From positions 299,250-363,249 of the forward strand of contig NW_004797799.1 in assembly GCF_000002075.1 (NCBI RefSeq): a stretch of 64,000 nt of DNA, in the 5' to 3' direction. Shown here in pieces: positions 33,504 to 47,600 of this stretch. The DNA comes from Aplysia californica (lineage: Eukaryota; Mollusca; Gastropoda; Aplysiida; Aplysiidae). Both the position numbers and the translations under genes were made by a program. The notes beneath the pieces were generated by a model. That model saw nothing but the letters and a program-made list of their open reading frames with translations. It did no database searches and was not told the DNA's origin. The stretch's first letter is position 1, and the number at the start of each line of letters is the position of its first letter.

Positions 33504-36500
33504 CTTGACTATTTCCCTATCAGACCGTTGACCTTACTGAAACCAAGCCATTTTGACGACCATTTTTTCCCCCTTAGACAGTACTTTAAAAAATAGTTCA
33601 GAGAAACTCAAATGTGATATAAATATATGAAAAAGTATTTATATGAATTCCCTCTCAGTCAGATCACAGAAAAGCTATAATCCGAGCATAAAATAGTGGT
33701 TTCCGTTTCTGAGGAAGGCAGGGGGAAGATGGGGGCGATATTAAGAATTTGTCGAGCCACAAAGTATGGTTCATAACCATGCCCTTTGTAAAATGTAGCT
33801 GGAGGTATGTACTGGTAATGAGTTAGTGAGATGTTGTCTCAGTCTCAGCAATATCCAAGCAACATCACAACCAGGCATGGACAACATCTGCAACATTGTT
33901 GTTCATACAACACAGACATAAATAAACAGAAATGATAGAAGGACTGCAAGAAAGTGAGACTTACCAATGGTGCCCTTATACAACGAACAGAACACTGTTC
34001 ATGAGTACCCTGACCACAACCTTAATTTACACTTCCTGGTTCTGTTAACATCTTGCAAAATACCAATGACGCTGAAAAATCTGGTGAAAAAGCTTCAATC
34101 AAAATTCACAACAAAGAGAGACTCTGTGAATCCACACTGGAACTTCTAGGCCAGCACGAAGAGTAGGCTAGCAACGCAGTTACAAATATACTTTTCCGTA
34201 ATGATGCTATGCTTGTTTTCATTACTTTGAATCAATTACATTACATTAATTTTTCTTTTTTAAGTTTGTGATTGAAGAATTTGATATCGGGAAGCAACAA
34301 CTGTCTTTTTAGATTCAGAGCTTCGTTTTTGTCCTCACTGAAGCCTTGATATTGAGTGATCACAAGAAAGATCTCTCTTGCCTCCTTCAGTTTGTAAATA
34401 AAGATTCCAGTGTTTAGTGTACAGTGTAGATGAGATACATGGTTTACAAAAGAGTTGCTATTTCACTTAACATTGCTGCCAGACTGAACCCTCACCCCCC
34501 CTTCTCCCCAACCCTTATTTATATCTTACATAGTACAAAAATTGTAATATTTAAATATCCACAGCAGCACACTGACTGACGACAAAAAGGAACAGAAATT
34601 TACATATACAGCAAATGCAGGGTGGACAAAAAATAAGAACTACATGTACACAAACAGTGGCTTTATGCCAGGGGAAGGAAACCAAGTTTAGTTCAGCTTT
34701 AATCTGGATTGAAATAAAAATGATTGAACATTATTTTATGCCTCTTCAACACAATTTTAGATCATTTTGGAGGCTGAATGGGATACAGCACCCCAGTAGA
34801 TAGATGGAGATACAGTGTAAACCTGCTCAAATGGCCACCTGTATAAGACAAACACCTGCACAAACTGCCACTCCCAACATGTCCTTCCTTGCGGGTTTTT
34901 TTCCACATTATAATAATAATGTGTAAGACATCTACTCGTCTTTTCTCCATGAAGTTAGGTGCCTGTCTTGGACAATTTTGACCGTACTTAATTACTTCCC
35001 AAGTTGGGAATCCAACACATGTCTTTTACAGGCAACAGTGAAGAGTCATACCAATACACCGGTACAAAGGCTGACAACTCCATTACCAAAAATAGGAGTT
35101 TTTCCTCAGAATTCTCCCTAAAAATATGAAATAAGGACAGAAATCGAATACTTCAGAACCCCATTAGATTAAGATTATGTAACAAACTGACCGAGCATAA
35201 AGAATAGTGTATTTTCAGGGCACTTACGGTAAGTCGCTGTAATATTGCAAATAAAAGTGGGGGTTTCTTAAACTTCATTTATATTAAGTCACTCACAACC
35301 TGACCTGACGGAAACGTAAATCAAGACAAAACAATGCAAATCTGATCAAGCTAAAAAATTGGTTACCAAAGTACTTGGCAGGTCTACATTGCTATCATTT
35401 GTACATGTTTATGTTTCTACGAAACACTTCTAACTATTGACATGTTAGTATTTAGATCTGCTGCTACCATCAATACACACACAACAGCATTAAAACAGGT
35501 AACAAATAGATGACAAAAGGATAGGGTTCATCAGAATCAACACTATCTACAACCGTCATCAATAACAGAGGAAATGTATGAAAGGGGCCGGCAGGCCTAA
35601 CCAGTTTTGTATTTTTAATCTAGTACAGTGGATACAATCTGAAGTCTTTGTTGTTTTTTTAAACCCTACAGCATCCGTCTGCAATCTAATCTTTACAAAC
35701 TACAGCTGAAAACAATAAATGATAATACACATTCCAACCAAAATTGGTTCCAGCAAACATATGCTATTAGCTGGTTTTGACTGTGAAATGCTTCAATACT
35801 CCAAATGCAAAAGTATGGGAGATATCAGAAGTGTTATTCTTCTAAGCATGTAACTTTTTTTCTGGTCACACTTGAAGGTGAACAACTTCATCTCAGGAAA
35901 TAGGAAGGTGCACAACATTGAATTAAAAAAAACATCAAACCGCTACAGTTAACGAGTAGGACCCAAGTTGCCAGTGATTACCAAAAAGATCGGGCTATTG
36001 ATCGCACCTGTATATAAGCCACACCCACTAGATTTTTAAAAATCTTAACTTTTTTTCACAAACAAGCTGCACTGGTTTATAAGCAGCAGCAGAGTATACA
36101 ACACAGATATATGTACATCACATTTGTTCAGTGTCACCATTGTCCAGTCGGCTGAATCCACTGAAATCTCCTTCTACGATGTTGGAGATGAAGAGATCAA
36201 GTAGTGTTAGAGAAAATATGTAAAATTTTTAGCTAAGAATAGACGAGGGGAAGATTCTCCAGCAATCGGGAAAATCTGCAAATAAGCCACGAGGAAAAAC
36301 GTTCATACTTAGAGCCCAAACTTAATGCTACTGTACAAATTCACATGCCAACTGAATATGAAATCAGTCCAGATTTGGGAAAATTATGACTTTTTGGACA
36401 ACAAAGACTTGTTACCTTGCTACAGCCATAGTTTTAGGGAAAGTAACATGCTCGAAAAATGCACCAACACTTGGAAGCTTATAAACCAATCACAGACAAT

Positions 36501-37465
36501 ATATCTTATGCCATAGTTATTTTAGTTTAAAAGAAACAACTGTGCCATAAAAACGGTAATGCTAGATACAAAAACAAGGGATAACAGAAGGGTGGGAAAC
36601 AAACAAGATGTGTACCAGCTGCTCACAAACCATCCACTCACATAAAGAACAAACTCTCACATCTACAAAGAGCAGTCTCTTCTTAGCCAGAAGTCAAGCA
36701 TATTATAATAAGAGTATTCAGTTCCCCTAAAGCAAGAAAGCTGCAGCACCCACATTGTTCTTATGGTTCTGACTACTTGGTTGTAAAGCAAGAAAAAAAA
36801 GCTTGCTATGTGCCGAGTAGTCCAGTCATTTGCTATATATTAGTTGTACATTGGTGGCCTTATGCTGTATGGCAGCTATTTTTGAAAAAGCAGGATAAAT
36901 AATGACCCAGCACTGTTTTATACAAAAAGAAAATGTTTAAGTCTATAAAGAAGAAGGGTGGTCGTGAGAAAGGAGTTACAATAAGGGGGAGAGAATAACA
37001 TAACAGTGAGTTCCATTTCATGAAGTGAGGCAACAAACTTAAGAAACAGTTTTCGTAACATAAACATTTGCAATAAAATCTCAAAGCAAATTAATTTCAT
37101 GTTTCAATTAAAATAAACAACAGATCCTCAAAATTTACAAACATATTTTTCATAACTATGAACAGTAAAAAGAAAAAATATATAAATAGGCCTATTTTAC
37201 CAATAAAAATTTGACTAAATGTCTCACATCTGTTGTACTATACAGAAAAAAAACTTAATGGAACCACTGAAATGACCTAAATAGATGAAGAACAAAGCTT
37301 TTTGACATCCTCAATGCTACGTACGAAATCACGGACAATGAAAATATAAAATCACAGTACAGATCCAGATCTCAATGCTGATATCAAACAGTACATTGTT
37401 AAAAAATCAATACGAAAAAACAACAGTACATTTAACTGAACAAAAAAAAGCAATTAGCAGAGTGT
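33504..37465. other. Noncoding, A-rich stretch
   Basis: No gene supported. 34810-35040 carries a pogo/Tigger-like left end (listed separately). Short ORFs lack coding character. Confidence 0.5.
34808..35040 (+). mobile_element. pogo/Tigger-like element fragment
   Basis: TACAGTGTAAACCTGCTCAA followed by ATGGCCACCTGTATAAGACA matches the left end of the element at 53291 (CAGTCGAACCTGCCTTGAAG, GGCCATCTGTACAAACGGCC). The right end is not identified. Confidence 0.55.
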
Positions 37466-37637
37466 TAGTTTTACAAAGAGTTTTACGGCACTTGCGACAC
37501 AAGTAGGTCATATAGGTGCCCAAATTAGAGATGCTACAAGAGAGTTGCATACAAAGATAAAGAGAAGAGATAAGGACAATAGATATTTGATAGGTAAGAA
37601 GGAACAAACCACACCAGAGCATCTGCCAATCACCCAC
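37466..37637 (-). mobile_element. Short retroposon family A
   Basis: Hairpin arms GGCACTT / AGGTGCC (one G:T wobble). The body includes GATAAGGACAATAGATATTT and GATAGGTAAGAAGGAAC, and it ends at the head CAATCACCCAC. Confidence 0.85.
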
Positions 37638-40600
37638 ATATCAGCATTGAAATAGAAACTGTCCATAACAATTTTGTATGACCATTCTTACCGATCTTTG
37701 CCATGGGCTGCTGGTCAAAGGACAACACACATAACAAGGAGAAAGCAGCAATGCTTCACCACAGCTTCAAGTTATTGCAAGTGCAGGTGCCCGCTGATGA
37801 CAAAGCAGCTGCGTTATCTCAAGAAAAAAGGGTATATTTTCTTGAACAACCCCATAGCACATAGGTAAATAAGCAGAGTAACATGTCTGACAAATAAATG
37901 TTTCAATATTGTAACAAAAAGCACCATAAGCAACATAAATTTGCAACCATTTATGAAAACATTTCGAGTACACAATCATTAAAAACAATCAATATGAAAA
38001 AAATCTGACATTTTGTTAAGACAGTCATCATCCTATGTTGCATTGGCCTATGACACACAGGCAATAAATAACACAAATAACTTTCTTTTTCTCCCATGGT
38101 AGATTTCAACAATCTTTGTCAGTATTTTACGAATGACCTTCTTGACAATTTACTATAATAGCAACAGCATCAAGTCTAACAGTGCTATCTCTTATTCACT
38201 TCACATTATTCTCCATCTCATTTTCTGCAAAACAAAAGTAGCTTGTATGTCAGTAAACTGAAGTCACTTTCGAAACACATTTGGAATGTTGAGTTAAGTT
38301 GGAACAAAAAAATCAAATAACTCCTTCAACAACTATTTGAAAGATTAAAATATCCTTTCTCCGTATAAAATCATATTTCAATATGAAACTTTTTTCTCTA
38401 CACCGCAATAACTTTCAAAAGAGAATCAAACACTGAATTGACACAACAAGAGAGTAGAGATGTGTCCATTTGACCGAACTATTCAATATTCACAATTTTT
38501 GCGCAATTCACAGCTATCTGAAGTGTGGCAGAGTCATTCAAATGTAACGTGATTTTTTACAGGCATTCTTATTTATCTCAATCCATTGTAAAATAAGAGC
38601 ATATTATACCTAAAATAATTGAGGTAAATCCAGCAATACTTTGTACTTGACACTTGAAGCCCAACAAATGTGTATCCAAGAAATCAAGAGTAGGCTGTAG
38701 CAACAAGCTCCTCTTTCCCTATTCGAAATTCCAAGCATTATGAAAGGTGACATGACATCATCATATTGCACTGTGTGTGCACCCGTACAACTTGCACTCT
38801 GTGGATAGCACTGTGAATAGTTAGTAAATATTGAACAGTGGAGGATAGGGATAGATTTTTATATTTTAACACAGTATTCAAATAACATGAATAGTGACTC
38901 TGTGCTTCGAAGCTTCAATGAAGCTTTTTTTCCCTCCTCAACATCGTAGAGCATGACAACTGAGAAGCTTAAGGTTAGTTATGTTACAAATTGAGGGGGA
39001 GAACATTCAAGAACGAAGAACTTCATGATACAAGGGAGATAATCACATTTCATTTAACACATTTTTAAAGGTTAATTACAAGGGGTAGGTGGGATTCACT
39101 ATAGGTACACTAAACAACATAGATCTCCCACATTGTCTGAAAGTTAAAAAATATTGGAATGGTGGTAAATGGAGCAGAAAATAAAACTTGTTAAAAGTCA
39201 CAACCTCGGTTGATATAACCAATATGCTTTTAAAAAAAAAAAAAAAAAAAAAAAAAGAGGATTTCTAAAACAGTAATGTGTTCAGGGGTCTGATTAAAAC
39301 AGCAGAGCCACTATTCACTTGTGGAATAAAATTTCTCTTTGTTTATTTGAACTGAGATGTAGTGCACCAACGTTGTGATTGTCAGATTAGAATCTAGATA
39401 GAAGTAGAAACAACAGCAGCACAGTAAAATTATCTGCTTCGACAACAGAAAGAATACATAACGTATAATGTGCTCTGACCAATTCACCTGCCCAAAGAGA
39501 GAAGGCCAAGATTTTATGCCTAGATATCAAACAGGAATGATCATTATTCCTCTTTTGTTTTCAAATTGAAAAATTCAACAATCTCAAACTCACATGTTTG
39601 ACAAAAGGTGAAAAAAAAAAAAAACTTCAAAAAGATTGAACAATCAACAAGGCACAGACCAAAAGCCAAAAGTGACAGTGTACATAAAAACAACAACTGA
39701 CAAATATATATTAACTCAAAGAGGGTTTTTTTTGCTCTACTCAGGATCATATTTTGATTAGTCAGCTATTTTTCTGACAACCTGCAGCAAAGGGCACAAG
39801 ACAAGAGACTAGTGGACAAGTGGAAGACATAAATAGACTTGAGATCAGACTAACACTGGACATCTTGTAATACACTGTACAAAAGAGGATTAAAAAAACA
39901 TCCCACTCCACATACATCACACATTATGCTGGGAACAGAGTAATGTTCCAGATACCTAATTCTTCCCAGTGCAGAGGTTCAAGTTTTGATGGGCGAGATT
40001 GCAAAAGTATTAGGAAGGGTAACAATGGACTGAAGAGGACTACATGTACTTGGATAGAAACTTGAGAACCTGTTTTCCTTCCATTTATCATTATCATCAC
40101 TGCATCAAGGCATAGGCCACAAACAAACACTTTCCATATCCTGGACTAGCCCCTTGGTATTATTCCATGTCTTCCCACTTTTCTTTTCTCCCATATACAA
40201 AGAAGCCAAACGACTCCGTACTGACGGTAACAGATAGGATTACGAAAGAACAAAAAGTCAGAGGCAATGAACAGGAGGAGCACCTTCTTCTGGGAGGGTA
40301 ATCAGCCTCAGAGGACAGCACATCTCAATTGCTTGGTGAAGTCAGGGTGTAATCTAAACTGAGTAAAGTTGTAGTCAACAGTGTGTCAACTCAATTATTA
40401 CGTTTCTCAAGGAATGGCCTAGGAAAACCAAAAGTTGAAGAAAAAGCCCATATCAGAGCAGCCGCCAACCACGTATGTCACAATCTGTACTTTTTAAACA
40501 GTTGTTCATTACAGTACATGCAGTGAAATGGATGAACTCACACCCAGCAGAGAGTAACATAATTATACTGGCCAACAAACCTCATGACAGAAAGTGATGA

Positions 40601-41486
40601 CATCTTGGAAAGAGATACAAGTATCAACAGATGATTCGAAACTCCTAATTCAAACAAGATATGTAAGAAAAACTTAAGACCGACACTGCAAAGAGAAGAA
40701 CTTACAGATCAGACAAAATGCATAAAACTGCAGTTCTGAGACAGAAAAAAAAATCTGTGTAGTATCCACCCCATGTTGGCCCCACATCCTAGACAGAATC
40801 AATTTCTACTGTAAGTTTATCTTTTGTCTTTGTACACACGACATGCAACAATTAAAATTATTGCAATTGTAATTGTAAAATGTCCCGAGGTATATGCCCG
40901 AGTTGTGTCTAGGCATAAAAATATCTGTAAAAAAATAACTGTAACTGTAAATAACTATATATTATGTTTCTACGAGTATGAATAAAGTTATCTCTTCACT
41001 GTTTTTGTTCAGTGTAAAGAATAAGGGAACATACATAAAAGTAACAAAATGCGTGATGTGACAACACTACTCTCACACAGTGAGGGAATATATCAACCCA
41101 CAAAAGTGACAATACAGTTCACAACTTGCTATTGTACAACAGTTTATATTTACAGATAAACTCAGAACTGAAAGTGTGAGTTAGGCAAAAGACATATGAC
41201 ACAGCAGCTGTATAGTGGTCGTCAAGGTGACAGAAATGAGTTACTTTCTCATTTAAATAGCGATGGGAAAACCTTTCATGGGTTGCCAGTGACAGCCTCC
41301 CAGGGCAAAGTTATGTGGCATCATGAATATCAAAACCTAGTGATTCATCAGTATGTAGAGGCAGTAGACCATGGGTGCAACACTTGCAGATTCTCACTCT
41401 CAGCATCATTCACACAAACAGAATGAGGGAAAGAGGGAAAAGGGGGGGGGGTGGAGAGGTATGTCACACACGTTACATGCAAAAGC
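37638..41486. other. Noncoding, 3' UTR side of the - strand gene
   Basis: A-rich on the + strand (T-rich on the coding strand of the - gene). A poly-A run of about 25 lies at 39232-39256. A TTTATT at 39342-39347 is a possible - strand AATAAA about 2.1 kb past the stop. A small family A head fragment lies at about 40445-40475 (AGAGCAGCCGCCAACCAC). Confidence 0.4.
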
Positions 41487-41629
41487 TCAAATCTGGCCCG
41501 TCCTCATTCTCCCTTTGACCATGCTGCAAAATGTCTCCCTCACAGCAACAGCAGCGCTGGCACAGGGTTCACTGAGTGCACTGGTCACAGACACCAGCTC
41601 TTTCTCCAGGCCAGAGACATACTCTTCAT
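41487..41629 (-). CDS. ARM-like gene, terminal exon
   Basis: The acceptor is a T-rich tract ending TTTTTGCACAG. The exon encodes [20 protein letters not shown] and ends [11 protein letters not shown]-stop. Its first two bases complete an Asp codon begun by the G left at 42752, matching phase. Confidence 0.85.
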
Positions 41630-44600
41630 CTGTGCAAAAACAAAAAAATAAAAAAAAATTAAAAAACGAAATATTTTAAAAAGAAGAGAAAATATAATTT
41701 TATGTGTGGCAGTGGGGAATTTAAACATCACAGAGAGTCAATCTGAAGGTGGAAAAAAAAATATCACTACAAAAATACTGAGCTTAAGTTTCAGCAAAGA
41801 ACAGCACATGGACACAGTAACAAGACATCTAGTGCAGGGAAAAAGTAAGACAAATGAACACAAACAACACAGGGGAAATAAAAGAAGGAGTAGGACCTAC
41901 CAGTGGCACCCTCCATCCACCTGCATAAGAAAACATTTTGATAGTGGTAATATTTAAAAGAAATAGAAGGATTAGGAAACACAGGAGCAACCAGCAACAG
42001 TCTGCTGCTGTATATGAGAAATCCCAGTCCACAACCCCATGCATTTGTCAGGAGTATCAGACACTGTGTTCGAGTAAAGAGAAGCATACTGACACAATAA
42101 CATTAAAAAAAAAGTATTTTAGAGCAGAGAAAAAGTATGACAGATAGACACAAATAAGAGAAGGAAATAAAAGTAGAACAATCTAACAGTGGCATCCTCA
42201 AATCACTTGCATATCAGACAGAAGTACATGATGAAAAACAAAAACAACGTATTGCACGTACAGGTAAAGCCTTAAAGTCAAACTTTTCTCACACCTTCAA
42301 CCCCCCCCCCCACATCCACATGAAAGAAATGAAGTCCACACAAAATATAAAAGACATTATAAAGAGAGACTGAAGCCACAAGAGAAGGAAAGACAGTTTT
42401 TACAACAAATCAAGCAAGGCACATTTACATAATAACAGTCATTTTGTGAACGGAAAAATCAAGGGAAAGATTTAGTTTTTGCAAAAGTTTTACAACACTT
42501 GCAACGTAATTAGGTCATATAAACGTGCCAAAGATTAGAGGTGTTACATGAGAGTAACAAACACACAAAAAAACAAGGAGAGATAAGGACTATAGCTGTA
42601 TGACAGAGAAGTAGGAGCAAACTACACCAGAGCACCCCCCAACCACCCATCAATAGAGACAGTCAGATGCCACAGAGGTAAAGAAAAGAAGGAGAATTTT
42701 CCAGACTGGCCCCTTTCAACCATCTGTAGAAGGAGAGTACAAGTGACTTACCCGCTGCGATGGGCGAGAGCTGTGTGTCTCTGACCACACTGGCCAGTAC
42801 TTCTCCCACCAGGAAAAACATCTTCACGTGGAGTTTTGAAGTGAGACTCTGGACCAGCACCTCCAGGCTCTTACGGACAAGGTCAAAGGCCAACATCCTG
42901 GGGAACAAACACACGCACCAAAAATGTATATAATTTTCTAAATAATATTTGTGAGTTATAAGGACGCAAAATAACACAATGACCCTTAAACATCACAGGG
43001 TAAAAGTCATACCACAATGTGAGAAAAGAGAATTAGTTTGACAAAAGAGAAGCACATTGACAAAATAAAAGTCGTTTGGAGGAAGATTAAAGTTAGGTAT
43101 GCAAAGAGAAAAAAAAAATAGAGGGGAAGAAATGACATTTGACCAAAGAGTGCCACCCTCCACCCACACTAGTTTTTGGGTTAAACATAAGTTAATTAAC
43201 CCAATGATGGTAAACTGTTGGTGGGAATAGGGCCATACCACAAACAGAAATATGGATGAAAAGTATCTTCTTATCGCTTTCCACTTTACCACATATTCTG
43301 GCCTAGAAAATGAACATTTTAGGGCGAAGTAGATTATTAAGTCACACAAAAAAAGTATAGAAAGCATCTAATTTTAAAGTAATTTCACTTGTGGATAGAG
43401 AAAACAAAAATGAGGGTCTAATTGGTATTTAAATGAAAATTCAAAATGGCTAGTCTAGGCAAAGGGATTTGCATTCAAAGGGAAGCTCATATATCAAAGG
43501 ATAAAGCATTTGAAAGTGTCAAACGCAATGCAAAGGAAAGCAGTATTGCTGTAGCAGTATCAAAAACTATTTTATAAACAACTAATCCCAGGGTAATTTC
43601 TCTTTCTGAGCAGGGCAAAGTTTGTAGATATGTGAGGCATCATGTTTAAATCAGGTACTCGTCAAATAATCAAATAGAAGAAAGCGGCATGTTTCCACTT
43701 GTTTGGCAATTTTTAATCAACGTTTTGTTTTTTGATTCATCACTTTCTATGTCTATTTAAAAACTTATTTACGTGTGGATTTTACTGAAAAACATGATTA
43801 AAGGTTCATATGTAAATGTAAGTAAATGTAAATTTGCTGTTTCCAAGGACTCTTAAGCTTTGGAAGTCACTAAACTTTGGTGGCCATTTTCTCGATAACT
43901 TTACCATTGATCCCCACCTCCTTCAATCAGACATATTCAATATACAAGTGTATGCTTTTCACAAAAAACAAGATAAATGAACGAGCTTTATTTAAGATGA
44001 TTAATAACTCCTTATGACCAAAAATTGACGAGCGCCTGATGCCACCACGATGTGACACATGTGTGACAACTTGAGCATCTCTTGCATCATCAGCTGTGGC
44101 CACGACTCACTTGTATCTGACGGCATCGATGACACTGATGACAGTGGCGGGATCCGTGTCCATCAGAGTTGTCTCCTCCTTGTACTGACTGCGGGCAAAC
44201 TGCAGCACCCCAGGTGGGATGCCAGGGCGGGCCAGGAGCTCAAACAGGGGCAAGTCAATCAGTCTCAATGCCTGGGGGTCACGACCTCTCACAGAAGCCG
44301 AGCATAGGTGACACGTTACCTGGGGAAATGGGAAATAGAATTAATTTACGGGGGGGGGGGGGGGGGGGGAGGGGGTGGGCGCGGTTAGCATAGCATACAT
44401 TCAGTCAGCACAGCAGCATCTACTTTTTTCAAAGCAAAGTAAATTAGGAAAAAAGCAAGATGTTTTGATAAGTGCTTTATGGCACTTGCAACACAATTAG
44501 GTCATATAAGTGCCAAGGTATAAAAGTGTTACAAGACAGTAACAAACACACAAAAGGAGAAGAGATGAGGACGATAGATGTTTGATTGGAAAGAAAGAGC

Positions 44601-47600
44601 AAACCACACCAGAGCACCCGTCAACCATCCACAAGAGAAAAAGCAAAAACTGAAAAGATACTGAAGCAGACCACACCACTCTACTCACTGACAATGTGCA
44701 TCTAAAATTAAAGCACTTTCCTGACCAGATCTTTAATTCAAATATTTAAAAACCTCTTCACAGCCTACCCTGAGATTGTATAAACTACTTGATACCATTA
44801 TTGAAGAGTTCTGGCAGTGAAGGGATTAAAAGCTGTGAATGATCAACTGCTTGACAGAGAGGAGAAAAACTAAATGATTTCATGGAGATGGCCTCATAGC
44901 TGTTAAAATCCAAAGATGAGGTGGTATGAACTTACACTACATGTATACCAAAACAACCCTGACTCTGATATTCAGGACAGCTGAGTAATAGATCAAATGA
45001 CTACCGCTATACTTTGTCTTGAAAAGATGGGTGGGGGAGTAACAGGCTTACCACATGTAGAATACAGGCATGAACTTCAAAAGTATCAACCAAGGAACAA
45101 AATATTGGGATACCTTCAAAATGAGTAACTTACAGGCACTGCTCACTTGGACTAATCATAATACAGTGGAGTCCACTAAAACTGAAATCGGCTGAATAAT
45201 TTCTGTTCAGCTACATTTTTGTTTCAGAGAAGTTGCTTGAAAAGAAAGAAAAAAATCAGAGACTTTATTTTATTTCAGTTTATTACTGTTTTCAAATTAA
45301 CCATGTTCAGGGTGGCATCCGTGGCCTAGTGGTTAGGTTCCCAGACTCGCAACCATAAGGTCGTGGGTTCAAATCCCATCTGGGACCTGACGTTGTGTCC
45401 TTAGGAAAGGCATTTTACACGAATTTTCCTCACTTTACCCAGGTGGGAATGGGTACCCAGCTATAGACAATGAAAGATCTTGTAAGTTTGCTAGTGTTTG
45501 AGTGCTTAATCAGCTGCTTGCATTTTATGCTTCCCGGGAAGCTGAGAATGTTTCTGAGTGTCCTATGGTCTGCTGGGGTAATAATATATAGTGTAAAGAG
45601 CATGATAGAGCTTGCTGTAGAGCAGGATTGTGCGCTATACAAATGCTATTTATTATTATTAAGAGGACTTTATTGTACATATAACATGACAGAAATACTA
45701 AAAATAAGTAGAAAGAGCACACCATATTACAGCACCCTTAATCACCTGCACAGTAAAAAAAAAAACTCAAGAGAAAGAGGGAAGACAACACAAAAATACC
45801 AGCAGATCTCATCCAAAAAAGGACCAATACAATTTCGACAGAAATCTTAAGGGCACCTGAGTAAGTCTTCACTGATGCCTCAAAGACATGAGAACATAGA
45901 CATCTGAACAGAGGTCAAACATCATACTCAGAAGACATTCAATAATCTCAAAATCCAAAACAGATTCCCTGTTTAAGAATTAATATGGTGAGCAAAGCTA
46001 TGACAAAAGCCACTGAGAAGAAAAGAAAAACAGATATCAATCCTCCAAGGTGCATTTCAACCTCAACCACACGTGGAGGATAACCAAATCAAAGAAACTT
46101 ATCCCAAGTAGTAGAGAGCAATGTCCTGCAGCCAGTGTTATCATTGAAAAACTAAGGGAAGCGTTATCATTTCAAATTTCAGTTCCACATATTGCACTCG
46201 ACAAACCCACATTAATGCCCTAGCCTTACCTGAATACTCATCAGTCGTCTCATAAAGTTTTCATCAGCAGCAGAGTAACGGAAATCAGTCAGATCAACGC
46301 ATGGAGACTGTGATGACCCAGATAAAGATCCAGGTGATGAAGAATCGAATGACCCACAAACAGACGACGAATTTTGATTCACATTTTTCACTTCAGAATG
46401 TCTACCATCGTGACCGTCAGAACAACTTTCATTAGATACGTTGCCATTTGTCTCATCTGGCGAGTGGAACCCTGGCTCAGGTTCACTGTCGGATGGTGTG
46501 TTAATGCACACGGGAATAGCACCGATAGGTCGGCGAGCGGGTTTTGCTGGAGGAACGGAGTTGTCTAGCGCTGATGATGACGTGTTCACTGGCTGAATTA
46601 TTTCGCCGTCGCTGCTGTCCACAGAGGAGAAATTTGCAGGGTAAATCAAACTCCGGGACAAAATCTGTATATCAGGGCTCTCCACCCCGTTGCTGTTGTC
46701 TGGAGGATGAGGATCTGGTAACTGCCCAGGGGTTGGTGAATACGCCTCAGACGATGACGATGTAAACGAATCGTGTCCTTGTAAATCATTTTCATCGATG
46801 AAAGAAACTCGGCGGTCTGGTGTTTTCAGATTTTCAAACGATCGAGCTTTCTTTAGAATTCCATTCGAACCACCATTTTCATCCTCATAAAGTGAATCCT
46901 TTTCTAAACTTCCACCGTGCTCGCCATCTGTATCCTTGGAATCTGCATCCTCGGCTCCATTGCAAATGCTAGTTGAGGCATCGTCATCCTCAACCTCATC
47001 GTGAAAGTTCACAACTGGGCGTTCCATATCAGGCTGAGATTCCCAGATTTTGCACTGACGCCTAAGAAAAGGATAAATAAAACAAATGTTACATTTTGGC
47101 TTGAAATGAGAGACCATGAAAAGTGCTTTTAAAATATATATCCATGGCTGGGTACTAACCCCAAATTGAGTAATAGTGTTTGTCAGTCTTGCATCCAGTC
47201 ATCAATATACAAGCACAATAAATGGAATAATACAGTAACAGAGGGCTGAGATTTTAAAAAATTCTCTTCAGTGAACACTGTACCCTTTTTCTTATCTGGT
47301 CTAAGAGTGAAATGTTACTTGAAATTCTCTTACGACAAAACTGTTTTCGTATTCTTGACAAACAACCTTTTTAAATTTGAAAGTAAAGAGAGTAAAAATA
47401 TTTGATTAATACACCAGAAGAACTGCTAGCTTATATTATAGTTACTACAGCTACTACACTAGTTGTAATTATTCGCCATCTTAAAAAAAAGAGAGCAAAC
47501 ATAACAGAGAACTTTATACAAAGCTTAAGTATATCTGAGAAAACATTTATGAAAAAAACTTATTACAAGTTAAAGTATCCAGGACTTCCGAGGGCATAAT

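Noticed and set aside
44281-44319. Zinc-binding motif from CHLC in the exon at 44111-44319
   Set aside because: Only one Cys pair is present and no second pair lies at a usable distance.
46374-46765. ORFs on the + strand opposite the long linker exon
   Set aside because: Shadow frames of the - strand exon, which has splice sites, phases and motifs.
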